In this document: in pieces, positions 1 to 8,647 of the stretch
How the letters are laid out: each line of letters begins with the position of its first letter
Position numbering within the stretch: the stretch's first letter is position 1
Assembly: GCA_965249175.1 (NCBI GenBank)
Contig: OZ252227.1
Coordinates: forward strand, 5,456,001 to 5,520,000
Reading direction: 5' to 3'
Source of the DNA: CAZYFH01 sp965249175
Lineage (GTDB): Bacteria; Acidobacteriota; Vicinamibacteria; Vicinamibacterales; UBA8438
Length of the DNA stretch: 64,000 bases
Notes under the pieces: model-generated
The model's database searches: none
What the model was told of the DNA's origin: nothing
What the model saw: only the letters and a program-made list of their open reading frames with translations
Made by a program: the position numbers and the translations under genes

Positions 1-73
1 GTCTGCGGTGCCGTGTCCTGGATAATCTTGCGCAGAGTTGCACACGCGAGATGTCCTATGCTGCGTGGGTCTG

Positions 74-430
74 ATGACAGTGTTCCGCTGCACCCAGCGT
101 GTCCTTCGGCGATTCACGCTGACCGCCATCGAGCCTGAGACAGCATCAACCGGCGTGCTCGGCGATTGGTATGCGAATCTGCTCAACTTCGGGCCAACGC
201 GACTTGTGCTGTGCCAAAGCGAGCGGTCCTTGCTGCCCGTGATTCTGCCTGCCCGGAACAAGGTGTTTCCGGCTGCATTCGGTAGCGCCCTGAGCCGGGT
301 GTTACTGGCGTTGGGGATTCCTGGTCCATTGGTGATTGCCGAAGTTGAAGCAACGCGGGACATCCAGTTGAGATATAACCAGAAGTTGTGGATCGGCAGT
401 CTGAAGAAGGCGGCGTATCCTTTCGCGTGA
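74..430 (+). CDS. DUF6933-like small protein
   Basis: This gene encodes a 118-residue protein beginning MTVFRCTQRVLRR, with a core resembling LGDWYANLL and a later segment on serine and arginine reading LCQSERSLLPVILPAR. From memory this matches small DUF6933 proteins, which have no known function. An in-frame upstream ATG at 38 would add 12 residues, but the family usually begins with the FRCT-like strand, so 74 is preferred. The C-terminus lacks the usual Asn-Asp-Phe stretch and may be degraded. It lies 48 bases upstream of a transposase gene, in accessory DNA. The family match is moderately sure; the role is unknown. Confidence 0.5.
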   Translation: MTVFRCTQRVLRRFTLTAIEPETASTGVLGDWYANLLNFGPTRLVLCQSERSLLPVILPARNKVFPAAFGSALSRVLLALGIPGPLVIAEVEATRDIQLRYNQKLWIGSLKKAAYPFA

Positions 431-478
431 GCAACGCGAAAACTCCGGCTGGCAGGCCGGTGAAAGGAGCCGCCACCC

Positions 479-2071
479 ATGCTGAAGGTACTCGACAACG
501 ATGGAGCAGACAACGAAGTTCCGCCGGAAGAGCGCGGTGCGCAGACGGTGGACGAGCTGGCCCGGGAGGGAGCCCGGCGGATGTTGATGACGGCCCTGGC
601 GGTGGAGGTCGGGCAGTACATCGAGGCCCACGGCGAGGAGCGGGACGCGCGGGGACGCCGGCTGGTCGTTCGGAATGGTCGGGCCCAGGCGCGGAAGGTG
701 ACGTGCGGGGCAGGTACGCTCGAGGTGCATGCTCCTCGGGTGAACGACAAAAGGGTCAACGGCGCGGGCCAGCGGGAGCGGTTCACGAGTCGGATCTTGC
801 CCCCCTACATGCGTCGCTCGCCCAAGGTGGCGGAGGTGCTGCCGATCCTCTATCTGCGCGGTCTGTCGACGGGCGATTTCCGCGAAGCGCTGCCGGTGCT
901 ATTGGGGGATGACGCGGCCGGCCTCAGCGCGACCAACATCGCGCGCCTCACGGCGGTGTGGGAAGAGGACTACCGGCGGTTCCGCCAGCGGGACCTGGCC
1001 GATCGTGACTACGTGTACGTGTGGGTCGACGGCATCCATTTCAACATCCGGCTCGAGGACGATCGGCTCTGTACGCTGGTGATCGAATTTGCCACCCCGA
1101 AGGCCCGGGTCACGCGCCGCTTGCGCCAGCAGATCGGCCTGGATTGCCAGTCGATGCCGACCAGCCACGCCGCCGTGCGGCACCGCGTCAGCTGGGGCAA
1201 AGCCCGGCGCGCCGAGACGGCCTTCTTGACCGAGTGGGATCGCACCCGCCGGAAACGGCGACCGCGGCACATCGGCCTCGATGAGGTGCAGCGCGGGAAG
1301 GGCCAGCGCTTCTGGACTGTCCTGTCGGATGTGGTGCGCGGCGAGGTCATGGGCTTGCGTCAGGATCGCACAACGACTACCGCCACGACCTTGCTCACGG
1401 AGGATCTCGACCCGCATCAGCGGGGCGCGATTCACGCGGTGTGTACCGACATGCACCGGCCCTATCTCAATGCGGTCACGCAGGTGCTGCCGCAGGCCGA
1501 CGTGGTGTTCGACAAATTCCATGTCCTCCAGCATGCGAGCGCCGCGCTCGACGAGGTCCGCCGCCAAGAGTTCTTCCGCGCCGGGGCCGTGATGCGTGCC
1601 CATGGGCGCGGGAAACGCTGGTTGCTGCTCCGGCGCTGGAAGACGGTCCGCGGCTCGAAGCGCCGGGAACTGCAGACGTTGTTTGCCGCGAATCGCCGGC
1701 TGTTCAAAGCCTGTCTCCTGCGCGAACAGCTCGACCGCCTGTGGACGTATCGGACGCCGATGGGCGTGGGGCACTTCCTCATCGGCTGGGTGACCGCGTT
1801 GCGCTGGCAACGGCTCCCCGAGATGGAGCGCCTCGGCGCGTTCCTCGTTCGTCATCTCGAGGGCATCGCTGCCTACTGCTTCCACCCTGTTCGCTTCGGC
1901 GTGGTCGAATCGATCAACACGACCATCAAGGCGGTCCTCCGCCGCGCACGCGGTATGCAGAATGAACAACTGCTCTTGCTCAAACTGAAGTGGGCCACGG
2001 CTCATCCGATTCGATCGTCTCGCGACCTGGCGCGCTTCTTGAGCCTTCAACCCTTGTACTCAAATCGGTGA
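479..2071 (+). CDS. Chimeric transposase: IS256 N-terminus joined to ISL3 catalytic domain
   Basis: This is a 530-residue open frame preceded by a good ribosome site (AAAGGAG at about 463-469). Residues 1 to about 202 read as an IS256-family transposase: an EGARRML-type N-terminus, the RLVVRNG and APRVNDKR segments, ILPPYMRRSPKV, and the catalytic strand VWVDGIHF with the first aspartate. From about residue 203 the protein becomes an ISL3-family transposase: PKARVTRRLRQQIG, then LDEVQRGKGQRFW (first Asp), CTDMHRPYLNAV (second Asp), FDKFHVLQHA, and FGVVESINTTIKA (Glu). The full ISL3 DDE set is present, while its zinc-finger N-terminus has been replaced by IS256 sequence. No frameshift or stop interrupts the join. 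It could be a recombination product, a functional hybrid, or an assembly artefact. Confidence 0.85.
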   Translation: MLKVLDNDGADNEVPPEERGAQTVDELAREGARRMLMTALAVEVGQYIEAHGEERDARGRRLVVRNGRAQARKVTCGAGTLEVHAPRVNDKRVNGAGQRERFTSRILPPYMRRSPKVAEVLPILYLRGLSTGDFREALPVLLGDDAAGLSATNIARLTAVWEEDYRRFRQRDLADRDYVYVWVDGIHFNIRLEDDRLCTLVIEFATPKARVTRRLRQQIGLDCQSMPTSHAAVRHRVSWGKARRAETAFLTEWDRTRRKRRPRHIGLDEVQRGKGQRFWTVLSDVVRGEVMGLRQDRTTTTATTLLTEDLDPHQRGAIHAVCTDMHRPYLNAVTQVLPQADVVFDKFHVLQHASAALDEVRRQEFFRAGAVMRAHGRGKRWLLLRRWKTVRGSKRRELQTLFAANRRLFKACLLREQLDRLWTYRTPMGVGHFLIGWVTALRWQRLPEMERLGAFLVRHLEGIAAYCFHPVRFGVVESINTTIKAVLRRARGMQNEQLLLLKLKWATAHPIRSSRDLARFLSLQPLYSNR

Positions 2072-2077
2072 AGAGCC
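2052..2077. repeat. Probable ISL3-type right terminal inverted repeat
   Basis: Read on the minus strand this begins GGCTCTTCACC, which is like the GGCTCTTC ends common in the ISL3 family. It overlaps the stop codon of the chimeric transposase, as expected for an element end. I found no matching GGCTCTTC copy to the left of the transposase, consistent with loss of the left end when the IS256 segment was joined. Confidence 0.5.
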
Positions 2078-2392
2078 GGAAAAAGCCACGCCGCCCACAT
2101 GGGCCAGCAGCCAGCCCCGCCAGCGTTGCCTGGCAGCCAGGTAGCCCAGGAGCGCAAGAGCGAAGGTCACTACGCTGATGAGGAAGAACAGTCTGAGTTT
2201 CTCCCATTCCATGATGGCCAGTGCCCCACCAGTGGCACAAACCGCGCCCACGACCCAGAAGTACATCTCGCCGGTTCGGGTATGTAGGCCTCGCCCCTTC
2301 CGTGCCCGCATGGCGACAGGCCCAATCAACAGGGCTGCCGCCGCAACGAGGACATGAAACGAGAGCAGCGCGTCATGCCCAGACCAGCGCAT
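2078..2392 (-). pseudogene. DUF2306-like membrane protein, truncated by an IS end
   Basis: From an ATG at 2392 this frame encodes HDALLSFHVLVAAAALLIGP, GLHTRTGEMYFW, then two more hydrophobic segments and a WRGWLLAHVGG tail. This resembles small four-helix membrane proteins of the DUF2306 type. The frame runs into the ISL3 right end at 2077, so the native C-terminus is missing. The same frame is open upstream to 2719. That extra part (about 109 residues, including FANYFRARQQGRK) looks unrelated and is not recognised. The gene was probably cut by the transposition or recombination event that placed the chimeric transposase here. Confidence 0.5.
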
Positions 2393-2719
2393 GGCCCCTC
2401 CAGTGATGTGAGAACAGGCCCATCCTACGGGCCAAGCAGTTTGAGATCCAGAAGCGAGTTGACCCCGCAGTTTTCGCCCTTGCTGCCTGGCCCGAAAGTA
2501 GTTGGCGAACCGCTCAACGCCCTGAATATCGCCATCCACGTACCACGTCCGGACAGTACTGAGACCGGTCCTCGGCCAAGGTGCACCGGGCAATCCGTCG
2601 TCGGGGAGCTGGTTGCGCCAGAGTTCTTCAAGTGGGGCCATCAGCAGCCCGATGTGCAAGCGGAATGCCCAGTGATACTCAGGGGATTCTTGGTGATTCC
2701 TTTCCCCCAAGGCGGCCAT

Positions 2720-3087
2720 TTCTGCACCTGGCGCTGATGGTCCCTATGGCAGATAACGCCAATCAGGAAGTGGGTGAACAACTACTGTCGGACACTTTGG
2801 GGAAGTTCGGTCGCACATACCTGGATGGGACCGAGAAACCGTACGTGGGTGAAGCGTGAACGCACTCGATGCGCTGGTCTCTGTCCCTGGATCAAGCGGG
2901 AGGCGGGAAGGTCAAAGGGCTGAGGAGCAGGGCGATGACGGCGAGGCTGGGATATCGCGTCACGAGGTCCCCAGAGTCAAGATCCAGCATAGCACTCGGA
3001 GCACCTCACAGATAGCTCCACGCCGGATCGGCCATCACGAGAACAGCACTGCTGCCCGCAGACAACCGTGGGACTGCAACGGCGCGA
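2720..3087. other. Intergenic stretch with no recognisable gene
   Basis: I see no convincing coding region, RNA gene or repeat here. Short open frames exist on both strands, but none has a recognisable motif. Base composition is somewhat less GC-rich than in core regions, fitting accessory DNA. Confidence 0.4.
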
Positions 3088-3315
3088 TTACGTCTCCTCT
3101 TCCCCGACCTGTTCTCTCAGCGTGCTCAGAGCATTACTCTCGGCGCGGTACATGACCGGCATCTCGTTTCTGAGCATGTCTAACATTACGGTGTAGCTCT
3201 CAAAGTTCAGTCCTCCGACCGAATCACGTCCATCACTGTAGTTCACAATGATCCTCCCCAGGCTCGTGGCATGATTCCATGTAATTTGATAGCTCTCGAC
3301 AGTTTTCCACGGCAC
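3088..3315 (-). CDS. Small hypothetical protein (75 aa)
   Basis: This is a short open frame with a protein-like composition: an acidic, amphipathic C-terminal half reading NFESYTVMLDMLRNEMPV and ending EQVGEEET. Its bases are visibly poorer in G+C than neighbouring genes, which suggests either foreign origin or chance. It overlaps the out-of-frame tail of a kinase 5' remnant on the same strand. I do not recognise a family. It is given because its residue pattern looks less like an antisense shadow than other frames here. Confidence 0.3.
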   Translation of the reverse strand: MPWKTVESYQITWNHATSLGRIIVNYSDGRDSVGGLNFESYTVMLDMLRNEMPVMYRAESNALSTLREQVGEEET

Positions 3316-3356
3316 TGTATCGCCCCCTTGGCTGCGTTACCGTACTCGAATAGTGA

Positions 3357-3439
3357 AGCCAGACCACGCCCATCCCGCCCCTGCCCGTCTCGGCCAGCAG
3401 GGCAAATCGGCCCAGTTGGGTGCCTGGAGCAATGGCCAT
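3357..3439 (-). pseudogene. Ser/Thr protein kinase 5' fragment
   Basis: The first 28 or so codons read MAIAPGTQLGRFALLAETGR followed by GGMGVVW, the start and glycine-rich loop of bacterial PknB-type kinases. Homology then stops abruptly and the frame continues into unrelated sequence to 3233. Only the N-terminal lobe edge survives: there is no lysine, no catalytic loop and no propeller. Similar kinase starts occur at 50783, 54090 and 54160. Confidence 0.6.
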
Positions 3440-3604
3440 CAGAGGGGGCGATCATACTGTGCACCGCGAGTCGCTGAGACCGAGGATCGGAATGCCGCAG
3501 TAGCGACGCTGTGTTCGGTCGCCAGACGGGCAACGTTTGTACCAGATGAACGGCGCTGGTGCACGAATAGAAAGGCGCACGTCACGGTCCCACCCACCGG
3601 TGCT

Positions 3605-4275
3605 TCATCGACCGATGGCATAAGAAGCTGGGCGACCCATCTCGGTCATCCTATTCAGCATGTTGCACGCGAGCAGCGCTTCGACCGTTCGCCCGCCTGG
3701 TGTCCTGGCTCGAAGAGCATCGCCGATGATCGACTTGTACCGGAAGAATGCGTTCTCGACTCGCGCTTGCTGATGGTAGCGTGACGTCTTCTTCCACCGT
3801 CGCCGTCCCATGCTCTGCACGTCGTTGATCGTGCGATCACGAGCGCTCGACCGCGGCCTGCGTCGGGACAGTCTGGCCGTCTTGGCCGGCGGCACCACGA
3901 CGGTCGCGCCCCGTGCACCGGCAGCATCGTAGAAGGCGACCGTGTCGTAGGCCGCGTCCGCGGTGACGCGCGTGACGTTGTCGTTGACGGTCTCGATCAG
4001 CACGACGCCCGTCGTCGCGTCATCGACCGTCGCGTCCGTGAGCGCGTGAGCGCGTGAGCGACGATCACTCCCGTTTGATCGACACCCACGTGGAGTTTCT
4101 TCCACCCGCGGGTGCCACGGCCTCCATGTTTCGTCGCGCCCGAGCTGGATCCATCCCGCGGGCGAGGAGGGGGCGGCCCCTACCTCGGCCTGACGCCGCG
4201 GCGCTATCAATCGGGGGAGGTCGACCGCTCCGGCCACATCTCGAAGTGCGGGGACCGCCTGACACGGAGACGGTG
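3605..4275 (-). pseudogene. IS5-family transposase remnant, frameshifted
   Basis: The C-terminal part of an IS5-type DDE transposase is readable: VTADAAYDT, FYDAAGARGATVVVPPAKTA, then YHQQARVENAFFRYKSIIG with the catalytic glutamate region, and LLACNMLNRMTEMGRP at the end. Upstream, another frame carries KHGGRGTRGWKKLHVGVDQT followed by GVIVAHALT, which is the preceding part of the same protein. The frames are split by an 8-bp tandem duplication (about 4040-4060). Removing one unit restores HALTDATVDD in one frame. The N-terminal third is missing. The element is dead; no terminal repeats were identified. Confidence 0.7.
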
Positions 4276-4455
4276 CGTCCTTTGTCGGAAAGTGCTTGAA
4301 GATGGTACCTTCGCTGACGCCGGCAGCCTTGGCGAGCGCCTTCGTGGTGGTGCCTGAGCCCGTGCCGGCCGAACAGCGCGATGGCGGAGTCGATGATCTG
4401 GGCCTTCGCTGCTCGCCCGTCATTCGCTTCGCGCCGTGTGGCGGGGGGCCGATTC
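4276..4455 (-). pseudogene. TetR-family regulator N-terminal fragment
   Basis: One frame gives AKAQIIDSAIALFGRHGLR and a second frame continues TTTKALAKAAGVSEG then TIFKHFPTKDA. Together they form a typical TetR helix-turn-helix. A frameshift near 4355 separates the two, and the ligand-binding domain is absent because the sequence passes into IS5 transposase DNA at about 4275. It is probably a regulator gene interrupted by the IS5 element. Confidence 0.65.
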
Positions 4456-4611
4456 CGCGTCGAGGGTCGACCTTTTCAAGATCCCTCGCACGCCTGTTCG
4501 GTGATTCCCTGAGTTGCTAGCCTCTCTTCGTCGCACGTGCGGCGGACGTCGCCCAGGTTGCACGCGGTTACCGGAACATCGACAGAGTCGGCGACGTCTG
4601 ACGAATAGACG

Positions 4612-6353
4612 ATGTCCGAGGGACGACACCGATCGGACGCACCGACTCGGCGGAAGCCGCTCCGGCTGTGGCCCGGCGTGGTCATCGTCGCGCTCCAGTT
4701 GCTGGTGTGGTTTGTCGCGACCATCGTCGTGCCCGAAGCCGCGCTCGTGGGGGTGATCGCCGGAGTCCTCGGCGGGTTGGGTGTCGCGGTGTGGTGGGCG
4801 TTTTTCAGCCGGGCGCCCCGAACCGAGCGCTGGGGCGCCATCGTCCTGATGATCGTCGGGCTGGCCGCAACACGGCCAATCGTCGACGTGTCGATTGCGA
4901 CGGCGGGCCAGGGTGCGATGTTCTTCGTCGCCGCCATCCCGATCCTGAGTCTCGCCTCGTCGCCTGGGCCGTGGCCGGCCGTCGTCTCTCCGACCGACTG
5001 CGGCGCGCGACAATGGTCGCGACCATCCTGCTCGCGTGCGGCGTGTGGACGCTCGCCCGGAGCGATGGCATCACCGGCGATGGCGCTGCCGAGCTCGCGT
5101 GGCGGTGGGCGGAGACTGCGGAAGAACGGCTCATGGCCCGCGCCGACGATGAGCCAACGGCGCTTCCGTGGACGCCCGCGGCAACCGAGACAGCGGCCGA
5201 GTGGCCTGGCTTTCGCGGACCCGATCGCGACGGCGTCGTCGCCGGCGTACGGATCGAGACCGACTGGGACTCGTCGCCGCCGGTCGAGCTGTGGCGTCGT
5301 CCGATCGGACCGGCTATCTCATCCTTCGCCGTCCTCGGCGACCTCCTGTACACCCAGGAACAGCGCGGGGACGATGAGGTCGTCGCCAGCTATCGGGTGA
5401 CCAGCGGCGCGCCGGTGTGGAGACACCGCGACAGGGCCCGGTTCTGGGACTCGCATGCCGGCCCGGGTCCGCACTCGACGCCGACTATCAGCGGCGGGCG
5501 CGTTTACACGTTCGGGCCAACCGGCATCGTGAACGCACTCGACGCCCGTGACGGCGCCGTTGTGTGGTCGCGCAACGCGGCGTCCGACACCGATACCGAG
5601 GTCCCCTACTGGGGATTCTCGAGCTCGCCGGCAGTCGTCAATGACGTGGTCATCATCGCCGTCGCCGGCGTGCTCGTTGCGTATGACCTCGCCACAGGCG
5701 ATCTGCGCTGGGTGGGCCCGGCCGGCGGCCTGGGTCACAGCTCGCCGCACCCACTGACGATCGACGGCGTCGCGCAGCTCCTGTTGCTGAGCCAAGCCGG
5801 CGCGACCAGTGTCGCGGCGGGCGACGGCAAGGTGCTGTGGGAGCACCCTTGGCCAGGTTTCCCCATCGTGCAGCCGGCCATGACCGCGGACGGCGACGTT
5901 CTGATCAGCGTCACCGGAGACATCGGTGGCCTCGGCATCCGTCGCCTCGCGGTCGCGCGCGGGCATGGCGGATGGACGGTCGAAGAGCGCTGGACGTCGA
6001 CTCGGCTGAAGCCGCACTTCAGCGACTACGTCGTGCATGACGGCCATGCCTTCGGCTTCGACGGCAGCATCCTCGCATGCATCGACCTCGAGGACGGTGT
6101 GCGCAGATGGAAGGGCGGACGGTACGGCCATGGCCAACTCGTCCTGTTGCCCGACCAAGATTTGCTGCTGGTGCTTTCGGAGGAGGGTGAGCTGGCACTT
6201 GTCGGGGCGACCCCCGGTCAGTACACGGAGCTCGCGCGGTTCCCGGCGCTCGACGGCAAGAGCTGGAACCATCCCGTGCTGGTCGGCGATGTCTTGCTAG
6301 TGCGCAACCGGCAGGAGATGGTCGCGTTCCGGCTGTCCCTCGTGGACGGCTGA
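4612..6353 (+). CDS. Membrane-anchored PQQ-like beta-propeller protein, one frameshift
   Basis: The first frame from 4612 encodes about 115 residues with three to four hydrophobic helices (VVIVALQLLVWFVATIVV and following). At about 4950-4958 the homologous reading moves to another frame, which continues WAVAGRRLSDRLRRATMVAT, another helix, then WPGFRGPDRDGVV and repeated propeller blades (GRVYTFGPTGIVNALDARDG, GDGKVLWEHPW) to 6353. This architecture, helices followed by a BamB/PQQ-like eight-bladed propeller of about 580 residues, is common in Acidobacteria. Substrate and function are unknown. A single-base insertion or deletion explains the split; it may be a sequencing error or true decay. 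Confidence 0.7.
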
Positions 6354-6372
6354 CGTCCTTAGAGCCCGCGAT

Positions 6373-6522
6373 CGTGAACCGGCTTCTGCAACGGCCCTCC
6401 GGAAACGGCCGTACATACACGTCGAACGCGACCCGCGGGAACTCTGTCGGGGCCTCTCCCGCCTCGTTCGACGCGTACGCCAGCCTCCGTCCGTCTGGGG
6501 AGAACCCGTTCCGCCCGCAGAC
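6373..6522 (-). pseudogene. PD40/TolB propeller fragment of a kinase-type protein
   Basis: The frame reads GFSPDGRRLAYASNEAG, then FDVYVRPFPEG, the hallmark of the TolB/WD40-like C-terminal propeller found behind many acidobacterial Ser/Thr kinases. Only about 50 residues are recognisable, with no start and no flanking propeller. It lies between the propeller gene and an IS, so it is a leftover of recombination. Confidence 0.6.
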
Positions 6523-6644
6523 GTCAGAGTTGGAATGTCGACAACCGAGCGTCTGCGTTTCCGTGTCTTCAGGATTCAGCAGCGCATGATGCCGAGATGG
6601 TAGCACAAGGGCGGTCGACGCCTGACCTGTAGGACGCGTTGGCT

Positions 6645-8044
6645 CCCGTAGTGTCCAAAAACTCGAGCGCCCCCTAACTTCCTGAAATCCAGTAGCTTCT
6701 GTCTGGCGGCAGCCCCCGATGAAACGGCTGTTGGACACGACCTCTGGTACCCTCGGCCCGTATGTGCGAGCTTCCGCACGCGCTGCAGTTCCTCGTCGTC
6801 GCCGTGGCAGGATGGATCAACCAGCAGCAGCGCGACGTCATCGACTATCTCCAGGAACAGCACCGCGTCCTCCGGGAGCAGCTGGCACCTCGCCTGCTCC
6901 GATTCACGGATGAGCAGCGCCGCCGCTTGGCCGCGAAGGCCAAGGTGCTCGGGCGCAAAGCCCTCGCAGAGCTCGAGACGGTAGTCACGCCCGCCACCCT
7001 GCTCGGCTGGCATCGACGACTCATCGCGCAGAAATAAGACGGCAGCCGGCGGCGCGGGCCCGGACGCCCGTCCGTCACGCAAGAGATCCGGCAGTTGGTT
7101 GTGCAGCTGGCGACTGAAAATCGGGACTGGGGCTACACGCGGATCCGCGGGGCCCTGGCCAATCTGGATCATCACGTGGCCCGGGGCACGATCGCCAACA
7201 CCCTCAAGCAGCACGGCCTCGAACCAGCACCCGAACGGACGAAGCGAACGACTTGGCGGGAGTTCCTCGCCGCGCACTGGGATGTCCTGGCCGCCGCCGA
7301 CTTCTTCACCGTGGAGGTGTGGATGCCTCGCGGGCTGACGCGGTTCACCGTCCTCGTACTGATCGAGTTGTCCACGCGTCGGGTTCAGGTCGCCGCGATC
7401 ACCGCCGAGCCGGATGGGGCGTGGGTGACCCAGCTGACCGGGAACGCCACCGATGCCGTGGACGGCTTTCTGCTGGGCACCCGCTTTCTCATCCACGACC
7501 GGGACCCGCTCTTCACGTGTGCCGTGTGCGACACGTCGCGGCAGGTGGGGTGGAAACGATCCGCCTGCCCGCGCGCTCCCCGAGCCTGAACGCGTTCGCC
7601 GAGCGCTTCGTCCGCACGATCAAGGAATCCTGCCTGGAGCGCCTGCTCCTTATCGGGGAAGGCTCGCTGCACCGCGCGATCCGCGAGTTCGTGGACCACT
7701 ACCACCACGAACGGAATCATCAAGGGCTGGGCAACCAGCTGATTCTGCCGCCACCAGCTCCGGGACGACCGCACGGGCCGATCAGGTGTCGGCAGCGGCT
7801 CGGCGGGATGTTGAAGTACTACTATCGGCCCGCCGCGTGACCGGCAGACGACTCATCTCCCGTGCCCTGCCGTTCTTGCACTGTGCTCAGTGGGCCGATC
7901 GTGAGCGCCAGCGGCGGCTCTCTGGCCTGTCGTCTCCGGGGCTGCGCCGTCGAGCCAACTCCGTCCCAGCCGGACCGAGTTCAGCCGCATATCCGCCGGA
8001 ACCGACGTCCGTCCGAACCCGATCGGATTCTTGGACACTACGGG
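6645..8044 (+). mobile_element. Decayed rve-type IS (IS481/IS3-like), 1.4 kb, with 14-bp ends
   Basis: Perfect 14-bp inverted repeats bound the element: CCCGTAGTGTCCAA at 6645-6658 and its complement at 8031-8044. Between them is a single integrase-core transposase gene, broken twice. About 190 bases after the transposase are non-coding. No target duplication was found. The right end abuts a truncated tyrosine integrase gene. Confidence 0.75.
6762..7840 (+). pseudogene. Integrase-core (rve) transposase, nonsense and frameshift
   Basis: The start (MCELPHALQFLVVAVAGWI) and HTH part run to an in-frame TAA at 7034-7036, where the family normally has a tyrosine after RLIAQK. Reading resumes with DGSRRRGPGRPS, then the rve domain (WGYTRIRGALANL, AADFFTVEVWMPRGLT, FLIHDRDPLF). 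Near 7545 it shifts frame to VETIRLPARSPSLNAFAE and RFVRTIKESCLERLL, finishing at 7840. The Asp-Asp-Glu residues (AADFF, HDRD, NAFAERF) are all recognisable, so the gene was once functional. Two lesions make it inactive as read. Confidence 0.8.
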
Positions 8045-8427
8045 CGCTGGCGGCGGACGAAGAAGCGCGGTTGCTCAGGGCGTGCGGTGAAAGCCGGTCA
8101 CGCTCGCTGCTGCCCGCTTTCACGCTGGCGCTCAATACGGGGATGCGGTATTCAGAGATCCGCCTGTTGCAGTGGTGGCAGGTCAATCTCGTCGTACGGC
8201 GGCTCGAGGTGGGCGTGGCCAAGCGCGAGGCAGACGTCTCCTGCCGCTTTCACGACTTGCGACACACCTGCGTTGCTCGGATGCTTGAGCGGGGCGTCCC
8301 CTTGGCCGTCGTCGCGTCGGTACTCGGTTGGAGCACCGCCACAACCGTCAGGATGGCACGACGCTACGGACAGATCGGGCACATCGCGCAGCGGCAGGGT
8401 CGCGGTGCTGGATCGTGTCGAAATTGA
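8041..8427 (+). pseudogene. Tyrosine recombinase (phage-type integrase), truncated and internally deleted
   Basis: The frame gives FTLALNTGMRYSEIRLLQW (box I with its catalytic Arg), then only about 20 residues later FHDLRHTCVARMLERGVPLA (box II, His-x-x-Arg) and VLGWSTATTVRMARRYGQIG with a Tyr. Normal spacing between the boxes is about 90-100 residues, so an internal in-frame deletion is present. The N-terminal DNA-binding part is missing because the IS end at 8044 abuts it. It points at the 3' end of tRNA-Asn 76 bases away, the usual position of an integrase beside its attachment site. Confidence 0.75.
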
Positions 8428-8502
8428 AGGTGATGGGGCACACAATGAGGCACAGTTCGAGGATGAGCGGAACGCGCGGCTGGGCTAACTAGTTGAAGAG
8501 AT

Positions 8503-8578
8503 TGGCTCCTCAGGCTGGACTCGAACCAGCAACCCTCCGGTTAACAGCCGGATGCTCTGCCAATTGAGCTACTGAGGA
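8503..8578 (-). tRNA. tRNA-Asn(GTT)
   Basis: A complete 76-nt cloverleaf: 7-bp acceptor stem TCCTCAG/CTGAGGA, anticodon GTT in CTGTTAA, T-loop GGTTCGAGTCC, and an encoded CCA end at 8503-8505. Its 3' end faces the accessory region and a broken integrase. Confidence 0.95.
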
Positions 8579-8647
8579 ACACCCAGGAGCGTACGGTCAA
8601 CTCGATGAACGACGCGTGAAACGGACACCGAATCAGTTTCGATTCTA

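Noticed and set aside
1..8500. Prophage
   Set aside because: Apart from the integrase relic there are no capsid, tail, terminase or lysis genes; the content is IS and gene fragments.
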